From: Kiritimatiellia bacterium
GTDB taxonomy: Bacteria; Verrucomicrobiota; Kiritimatiellia; RFP12; UBA1067
Assembly: GCA_017514235.1 (NCBI GenBank)
Contig: JAFWKK010000001.1
Span: forward strand, 1-64,000
Length of the DNA stretch: 64,000 nt
Reading direction: 5' to 3'
A model generated the notes under the pieces. The model saw nothing but the letters and a program-made list of their open reading frames with translations, was not told where the DNA came from and did no database searches. Below, piece after piece: positions 57,107-64,000 of this stretch (its first letter is position 1; each line of letters opens with the position of its first letter). The translations under genes and the position numbers were made by a program.

Positions 57107-58867
57107 TCACTTGCGCCTGTCGGCTTGGGTCTCCCGGGGTGCCACGTATTTGAGCGGAGTGCCGCCGACCGTCGCCGTCTTGTAGGACTTCGTGCGCGGG
57201 TCGTAGTACGGTATTGACAGCTTCGGCGTCATCGGTGCGCCATCGGCGACAAAGAAGCGCCGGTACTCGATTTCCTGCACCTGGCCCTCGCGGTTCGCTT
57301 GTCGCGACCACTCGAATGCCACGCCGTGCGGAAGGAAGTCAGCCGGCACGTATCCCTTCGGGCGCAGGCGGTAGGTGATGGTGATGACGTCATTCGTCTC
57401 CACCTTCAGAATGTCCGGGAGCTCGAAGACGGCCAGCCCCTCTGAGACGACGCCTGCGAAGTCGGCCGGCTGGCCCGCCGACGGGAGCGGCAGGATGTTG
57501 AGGGTCAGCGGTGCGGTGTCACACCGGAACGAGTTCGAGAACGTGAAGTTCATGCGTCCGCCGCGGCTTGTCCGCCGTCCGCTGACCATGCCCTCGACCG
57601 TGAACGACACCTCTCCGCGGAACGGCACGTCGTAGCGGACCGGCACCGAAAGCCGCTTGACGATGTTGGTCGGGTTCTTGGACGGAGAGTCGGCAATGTT
57701 TTGCGCCGGGCCGGTCACCGTAAGGCCGAACGTCTCGGATGGCGTCATGCGGAGCTGGCCTAAGGACGCCGAGCTTGGTGCTTCGATGGAAATGATGAAT
57801 TCGAAAGGCTCGCCGACCCGTACCGTCTTGCGGTCAATCGCGACCGACGCCGTGACCGAGATCGGTTCCTGCTCCTCCTTCTCTCCGAAGTGGAAGCTGA
57901 AGTTGCCGAACGACTGCTGCATCCTTTGATGCATCCGTTGCATCTCCTCCTCCATCTGACGGAAGATGTCCTGTGCCGGTGATGCAGTCGCCAGCAGGAT
58001 AGCCGCGACGCACGCCAGCGCCCGGATCCCGCGCCCGACGAGCCAGCCGACCAGTGCGAGCGCAACCAGTCCGCCGATGACGGTGCCGAGGCGTCCGCGC
58101 CAGTCCAGGCGGAGGATCGGGCGCAGCACCTGCCGCCAGACCGGCAGCTCCGCGTGCGGATTGTCGAATCGGCGCGCCAGCGCTGCCACGATGCCTCGCT
58201 CTATCTCAGGCGTCTGGCCGATGCGCCATTCCAGGCGCGAGTAAATCTTCATGGCCTGCGCCCAGTTGCCGTCTAAGATCGCGCAGCGTGCCTCGTTCAT
58301 CTTCGCTTCCGGAAAATCGAACGCGGCGAAGGCTTTCGCCGAGGGGGTCGCGCACGCCTTCCGCCATGCGAAGCGCATGTCGTCGGTCAGCTCGCACGAG
58401 GCGACGTCGGTCGCCAGCGCAGGCGGTTCCGGCAGGCCGTCGGACTGCTCGTCCATTCCTTCGACGACGATCTGCGTTCCGTTGCGGGCATGGACGGGAA
58501 TCTCGTTCGAGCGCACCAGCCGGCGTGCGCCGCTTGCGTCGGAATAGGCGAATTCCAGGGAAGGGAACCAGATCACGCCTTCGCGCAGGGGGCGGACGCG
58601 GTACGTGAGGCGGCGTGCGTCGCGGAACGTGTCGGTCTTCGCGCTTGCGTCGTCGAGGCGCCACGTGCGGCGGTCGGCGTAACGCGCCAGCGCCGGCGGG
58701 TGGAGCGACCGGAAGTCGGCCTCGCCGAGAAAGTCTATGGTGAGAGTCATCGGGTCGCCGACCTTCACGTTGTTTGCGTCGAAGAACGCACGCGCACGCA
58801 GGCCGGTCCCGGTCACCCCAGAAAGCTCAATAGCGCACAGCAGCGCACCGAATAGGCTCGTAATCAT
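57107..58867 (-). CDS. BatD-like protein with two beta-rich regions and internal TM segment
   Basis: This 586-aa protein has a short N-terminal signal-like segment. Residues about 20-125 resemble a BatD-type Ig-like domain (NNVKVGDPMTLTIDFLG). Residues 165-240 are helical and could be TPR-like. A hydrophobic stretch lies at about 265-300 (GGLVALALVGWLVGRGI and ALACVAAILLATASPAQ), followed by a Met/Gln/Glu-rich helix. A second BatD-like part with VRVGEPFEFIISIEAP follows to the end. It looks like a fusion of BatD- and BatE-like pieces. BatA/B/C and MoxR genes are not next to it. BatD proteins aid oxygen or stress tolerance in Bacteroides and Leptospira; the role here is inferred. Confidence 0.7.
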   Translation of the reverse strand: MITSLFGALLCAIELSGVTGTGLRARAFFDANNVKVGDPMTLTIDFLGEADFRSLHPPALARYADRRTWRLDDASAKTDTFRDARRLTYRVRPLREGVIWFPSLEFAYSDASGARRLVRSNEIPVHARNGTQIVVEGMDEQSDGLPEPPALATDVASCELTDDMRFAWRKACATPSAKAFAAFDFPEAKMNEARCAILDGNWAQAMKIYSRLEWRIGQTPEIERGIVAALARRFDNPHAELPVWRQVLRPILRLDWRGRLGTVIGGLVALALVGWLVGRGIRALACVAAILLATASPAQDIFRQMEEEMQRMHQRMQQSFGNFSFHFGEKEEQEPISVTASVAIDRKTVRVGEPFEFIISIEAPSSASLGQLRMTPSETFGLTVTGPAQNIADSPSKNPTNIVKRLSVPVRYDVPFRGEVSFTVEGMVSGRRTSRGGRMNFTFSNSFRCDTAPLTLNILPLPSAGQPADFAGVVSEGLAVFELPDILKVETNDVITITYRLRPKGYVPADFLPHGVAFEWSRQANREGQVQEIEYRRFFVADGAPMTPKLSIPYYDPRTKSYKTATVGGTPLKYVAPRETQADRRK

Positions 58868-58878
58868 GTTGTCGGCAT

Positions 58879-58887
58879 ATTATACCA
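58879..58887 (-). promoter_or_regulatory. Extended -10 promoter of the BatD-like gene
   Basis: TGGTATAAT on the minus strand ends 11 bases before the ATG at 58867. It lies back to back with the serS promoter. Confidence 0.65.
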
Positions 58888-58937
58888 TAAACTTAACCGT
58901 GGCATTGATTTGATTGTCCCCGCACGAAGCGAAATTG

Positions 58938-58946
58938 TGGTATAAT
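58938..58946 (+). promoter_or_regulatory. Extended -10 promoter of serS
   Basis: TGGTATAAT lies 35 bases before the serS ATG. In this case a GAAGGGAG ribosome-binding-type sequence is present in the leader. Confidence 0.65.
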
Positions 58947-58981
58947 AAAAGGCAACCCCAGAAGGGAGACGACATTGAACC

Positions 58982-60262
58982 ATGATTGACATCAAGAAGC
59001 TTAGGGAAGAATTCGACGCCACGGCTGCGGCGCTTGCGCGTAGGGGCGTTGAGCTGGAGCGGCTGGAAAGGGCCCGCGACCTGGACGCGCGCAGGCGCGC
59101 CCTGGTCGGCGAGACGGAGTCTCTGAAGGCCAAGCGAAACGCCGCATCGAAGGAGATCGGGAAGATTGCGAAGGAAGGCGGCGACATTGCGGCGGCCAAG
59201 GCCGAGATGCGTGCCGTCGGCGACCGCATCGCCGAGATCGACGGGGAACTGGCTCAGGTCGAGAACGACCTGCGCCAGGCGCTGCTCATGATTCCGAACA
59301 TACCGGCGCCGGAGATTCCGACCGGGCAGGACTCGTCGGCCAATGTCGTAGTGCGCAAGGTCGGCGAGTGGAAGGATCCCGACTTCAAGGTGCTCGACCA
59401 CATGACCGTCGGCGAAAAGCTCGGAATCTTCGACTTCCCGCGCGGCGTCAAGCTGACGGGTACGGGCTTCCCGATCATCCTCGGGCAGGGCGCGAAGCTT
59501 CAGCGCGCTCTCATCCAGTACATGCTCGACCTCCATTGCCGCAAGCAGGGCTACACCGAAATGCTGCCGCCGTTCGTGGTGAACAGCGACTCGATGACGG
59601 GAACCGGACAGCTGCCGAAGTTTGCGGAGGACTTGTACCACTGCCAGATCGACGATTTCTGGCTCATACCTACGGCCGAGGTTCCGGTTACCAACTATTA
59701 CCGCGACGACATACTCGACGGCAAGGACCTGCCGATAAAGCTGACGGCTTACACGCCGTGCTTCCGCCGTGAGGCCGGCTCGGCCGGCAAGATGACGCGC
59801 GGCATGTTGCGCGTCCACCAGTTCGACAAGGTGGAGATGGTGAACTTCGTCCACCCCGACACGAGCTTCGAGCAGCTGGAGACGCTGGTGAAGGAGGCCG
59901 AGGAAGTGCTTACGGGCTTGGGTCTCCATTTCCGGGTGCTGATGCTCTCCTCCGGCGACATGGGCTTCTCTGCGGCGAAGTGCTACGACCTTGAGCTCTG
60001 GGCTCCGGGCGAGGGGCAGTGGCTGGAGGTCAGCTCGTGCAGCTGCTTCACCGACTACCAGGCGCGGCGGCTCAACTGCCGCTTCCGCGACGCCGACGGC
60101 AAGACGCGGCTCGTCCACACGCTGAACGGTTCGGGCGTCGCGCTGCCGCGGCTCATGGTCGCGCTCCTGGAGCAACACCAGAACGCCGACGGGTCCGTGA
60201 CGATTCCTGAAGTGCTGCGCCCGTACATGAACGGACTGGAGCGGCTGGAGCCGGTGAAGTGA
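58982..60262 (+). CDS. serS: Seryl-tRNA synthetase
   Basis: This class II synthetase of 426 aa has the N-terminal coiled-coil arm (about residues 25-105). The catalytic core shows LPKFAEDLYHC, IPTAEVPVTNYY (motif 1/2 region), the motif 2 FRREAGSAGKMTRGMLRVHQF, broken here as CFRREAGSAG then MLRVHQFDKVEMV, and the motif 3 LNGSGVALPRLMVALLE. It has its own promoter, divergent from the BatD-like gene. Confidence 0.98.
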   Translation: MIDIKKLREEFDATAAALARRGVELERLERARDLDARRRALVGETESLKAKRNAASKEIGKIAKEGGDIAAAKAEMRAVGDRIAEIDGELAQVENDLRQALLMIPNIPAPEIPTGQDSSANVVVRKVGEWKDPDFKVLDHMTVGEKLGIFDFPRGVKLTGTGFPIILGQGAKLQRALIQYMLDLHCRKQGYTEMLPPFVVNSDSMTGTGQLPKFAEDLYHCQIDDFWLIPTAEVPVTNYYRDDILDGKDLPIKLTAYTPCFRREAGSAGKMTRGMLRVHQFDKVEMVNFVHPDTSFEQLETLVKEAEEVLTGLGLHFRVLMLSSGDMGFSAAKCYDLELWAPGEGQWLEVSSCSCFTDYQARRLNCRFRDADGKTRLVHTLNGSGVALPRLMVALLEQHQNADGSVTIPEVLRPYMNGLERLEPVK

Positions 60263-60303
60263 CGGTTCCGGGGGTTGGACGGCATCATTAAGGGAGAAGG
60301 CGC

Positions 60304-61391
60304 ATGGAAATTCGCATGGACGAGCTGCTGCAGGCCACCATCGACGAGGGCGGCAGCGATTTGCACATCCGGGCGCTGATGCCGCCGAAGCTGCGTGTGC
60401 ACGGCGAGCTTCTGCCGCTTTCTGACGAATCTCTTTCCGAGGCGGACGCCGCCGCGCTGGTGCGCGAGATATCCAGCCCCGAGCAGATGGCCGAGATTGA
60501 GCGCAACGGAGGCGCCGACTTCGCGCTGGCCCATCCCGACGGAACACGCTTCCGTGTGTCGGTCTTCAAGGAGCGCAGGCGCTACGGCGCGGTTCTTCGC
60601 CAGATCCCCAACAAGCTCATGTCCATGGAGCAGCTGGGGCTGCCGCCGGTCGTGAGGGAGATACTCTTCAGGCCGCGCGGGCTCATCCTCGTGACCGGCC
60701 CTACGGGCTCCGGCAAGTCGACGACGCTTGCGTCGATGATCGACGTCATCAACAGGGAGCGCAACGTCCACATCGTGACGATCGAGGATCCGATAGAGTT
60801 CTACCACACCTCGAAGAACTCGCTCGTCACGCAGCGCGAGATCGGCGACGACGTGCCGAGCTTTGCGGAGGCGATCAGGCGCGCCCTCCGCCAGGACCCG
60901 GACGTCATACTCGTCGGCGAAATGCGCGACCTCGAGACGATCGCCGCGGCGATCACGGCTGCCGAGACGGGCCACCTCGTTTTCGGCACGCTGCACACGA
61001 CTGGCGCCGCCGAGACGATCGACCGCATCGTCGACGCGTTCCCGATGAACCAGCAGGCGCAGATCCGCACGCAGCTGGCGGCGGGCCTCCAGGCGGTCAT
61101 ATCGCAGATACTTCTGCCGCGCCGCGGGCAGGACGGCAAGGTGCGCGGGCGCGTCGCGGCGTTCGAGATCATGACTACGACGGACGCGATCCGCTCGCGC
61201 ATACGCGACAACAAGACTAACATGATCAAGAGCGACATGCAGACCGGCGCGAAGTTCGGCATGACCACGCTCGACGCATCGCTTACAACACTCTTCAAGC
61301 AGGGGCTCATCACATACCAGGAGCTCATCACAAAGTCGCAGGACCCCGATTCCATCGTCATGAAACTAAGGAAGGAAGGCTACGGAAGCTG

Positions 61392-61392
<1 letters not shown>
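60304..61392 (+). CDS. pilT: Type IV pilus retraction ATPase PilT
   Basis: This 362-aa secretion ATPase powers pilus retraction. It has Walker A TGPTGSGKSTTLASM, the Asp box TIEDPIEF, Walker B PDVILVGEMRDLETI and the His box GHLVFGTLHTTGAAETIDR. The C-terminal AIRSRIRDNKTNMIKSDMQ is typical of PilT. Its stop overlaps the next gene start (TGATG). Confidence 0.96.
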
Positions 61393-63083
<1,691 letters not shown>

Positions 63084-63119
63084 AGCGGCGTGGGGCTGTT
63101 GCGCATCGGGGCTTATTTT

Positions 63120-63128
63120 TGGTATACT
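63120..63128 (+). promoter_or_regulatory. Extended -10 promoter of rplM-rpsI
   Basis: TGGTATACT gives a leader of about 100 bases before rplM. The leader contains a possible stem GCGGA (63176-63180) with TCCGC (63206-63210) and repeated GGACAAA-type units, which could be the L13 autoregulatory site; this is speculative. Confidence 0.6.
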
Positions 63129-63232
63129 ATACAAAATACGTCATCGGGGGCAAACCGGTGGCCTAGGAAACAACTGCGGACAAAACCCCGGACAAAGGGC
63201 ACAAATCCGCGACAAGGAAAGAAGAAAAGAAG

Positions 63233-63664
63233 ATGCAGAAGAGCTACCGTGCTCCGAATCCGGGCGACAGCCGCCCGTGGTTCCTCATCGACGCGAAGGG
63301 CCGTCCGCTCGGGCGCCTCGCAGTCGTAATCGCAAACAAACTCCGTGCGAAGGACCTGCCTACGTTTGATCCTTCGGTCGACGCCGGCGCGTTCGTGATC
63401 GTCACGAACGCCGCACTGGTCAGGCTCACGGGCAAGAAGGAGGAGCAGAAGGACTACCAGCGCTATTCCGGCTACCGGAACGGTCTGAAGCACTTCACCG
63501 CCGCCGAGATGCGCGCGTCCCATCCGGACCGCATGATCAAGGAGGCTGTGTGGGGCATGCTCCCGAAGAACAACATCGCGCGCAAGATGATGACCAGGCT
63601 CAAGGTCTTTGCAGGCGAGTCCCATGTCCATGCGGCGCAGAAGCCGGTCGAAATCAAGCTCTAA
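63233..63664 (+). CDS. rplM: 50S ribosomal protein L13
   Basis: The 143-aa L13 begins an rplM-rpsI operon. It has FLIDAKGRPLGRLAVVIANK, VIVTNAALVRLTGKK, the YSGYRNGLKHFTA motif and VWGMLPKNNIARKMMTRLKV, all diagnostic. AAGGAAAGAAG lies before the ATG. Confidence 0.98.
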   Translation: MQKSYRAPNPGDSRPWFLIDAKGRPLGRLAVVIANKLRAKDLPTFDPSVDAGAFVIVTNAALVRLTGKKEEQKDYQRYSGYRNGLKHFTAAEMRASHPDRMIKEAVWGMLPKNNIARKMMTRLKVFAGESHVHAAQKPVEIKL

Positions 63665-63679
63665 GGGAGGACTAGGAAA

Positions 63680-64000
63680 ATGGCTATCAAGAAGGCTATC
63701 TCCGCAGGCACCGGCCGCCGCAAGACGGCGACTGCGCGCGTGACCCTCGTCGAAGGCAGCGGCAAGTGGACGGTCAATGGCGTCGCGCTGGAGGCGTACC
63801 TGCCCTCCGAGGCGCTTCGCGATTACCTGAAGCAGCCAGTTGCCATCTCCGGCTACGACATGGAGAAGGTCGACGTGGTCGTTTCCGCAAAGGGCGGCGG
63901 CATCGCCGGCCAGGCTGGTGCGATCCGCCACGGCCTGGCCCGTGCGCTTGTCGCGGCCGACGAGACGACGCGCGCGTCCCTGAAGAAGGCCGGCTGCATG
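63680..64000 (+). CDS. rpsI: 30S ribosomal protein S9 (partial, runs off right edge)
   Basis: The first 107 residues of S9 are visible: a start with KKAISAGTGRRKTATARVTL, the segment VDVVVSAKGGGIAGQAGAIR and HGLARALVAADET. The C-terminal basic tail lies beyond the window. The ATG at 63680 is 15 bases after rplM, with GGGAGG upstream. Confidence 0.97.
   Translation, partial: MAIKKAISAGTGRRKTATARVTLVEGSGKWTVNGVALEAYLPSEALRDYLKQPVAISGYDMEKVDVVVSAKGGGIAGQAGAIRHGLARALVAADETTRASLKKAGCM

Noticed and set aside
58880-60547. 555-codon minus-strand frame opposite serS
   Set aside because: serS is certain and this frame shows no domain; antisense shadow.

Overview
The window is a GC-rich chromosomal segment from a Gram-negative bacterium. 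Evidence for the envelope type is a Kdo transferase (waaA), apolipoprotein N-acyltransferase (lnt), a diaminopimelate decarboxylase (lysA), secretion/pilus ATPases with a GspF-type membrane protein, and several proteins with signal peptides. Shortened ribosomal operons lacking L29 and L30, secreted GH127 and mutarotase enzymes, a SorE-like/aldolase pair and a tagaturonate-epimerase-like gene would fit a gut or rumen member of the PVC group (Kiritimatiellota/Lentisphaerota-like). That placement is an inference, not something the sequence proves.

Layout. 1-5411: a type II-C CRISPR-Cas locus. An array entering from the left edge is followed by leftward cas9-cas1-cas2, and a tracrRNA that I predict from anti-repeat, nexus and terminator is encoded divergently upstream of cas9. 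A tRNA-Gln(UUG) follows. 5613-7801: leftward sugar-phosphate operon (SorE-like reductase plus class II aldolase). 7920-20017: rightward genes for a TlpA-like thioredoxin, acyl-CoA synthetase, CstA transporter, WaaA, two exported metallophosphatases, and an SDR/IlvD-Edd dehydratase/flavoprotein set. 20189-29041: a combined S10-spc ribosomal operon with a leader attenuator-like hairpin and a strong terminator after rplO. It lacks rpmC and rpmD in their usual places and has no secY after rplO.

29075-37373: a glutamate-racemase-like protein with a lipoprotein-type signal, a sigma-54 activator, pyrH-frr, a Pro/Ala/Lys-rich single-pass membrane protein, and an ABC exporter set. 37409-46234: thrH-nadA, secreted galM, gspF, an uxaE-like gene, a hypothetical, an FmdB-type zinc ribbon, pyrF, an OFA-type MFS transporter and an MTA/SAH-nucleosidase-like gene. 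46363-55781: a GH127 beta-L-arabinofuranosidase-like enzyme, lnt, a SEC-C protein, a hypothetical, parA, a GT2 glycosyltransferase, an exported TIM-barrel isomerase-like protein, malic enzyme and an RluD-family pseudouridine synthase. 55778-64000: leftward lysA and a BatD-like protein, then rightward serS, pilT, gspE/pilB, rplM and a partial rpsI.

A strong regulatory theme is a near-identical extended -10 element (TGRTAYAAT, with TGGTAAAAT and TGRTATACT variants). It lies in front of most transcription units, and in many cases it ends only 6-12 bases before the start codon, implying leaderless or nearly leaderless mRNAs. The most unusual local features are the 13-base homopolymer in the cas9 ribosome-binding position, the overlapping cas9/tracrRNA promoters, and the exported racemase-like protein.
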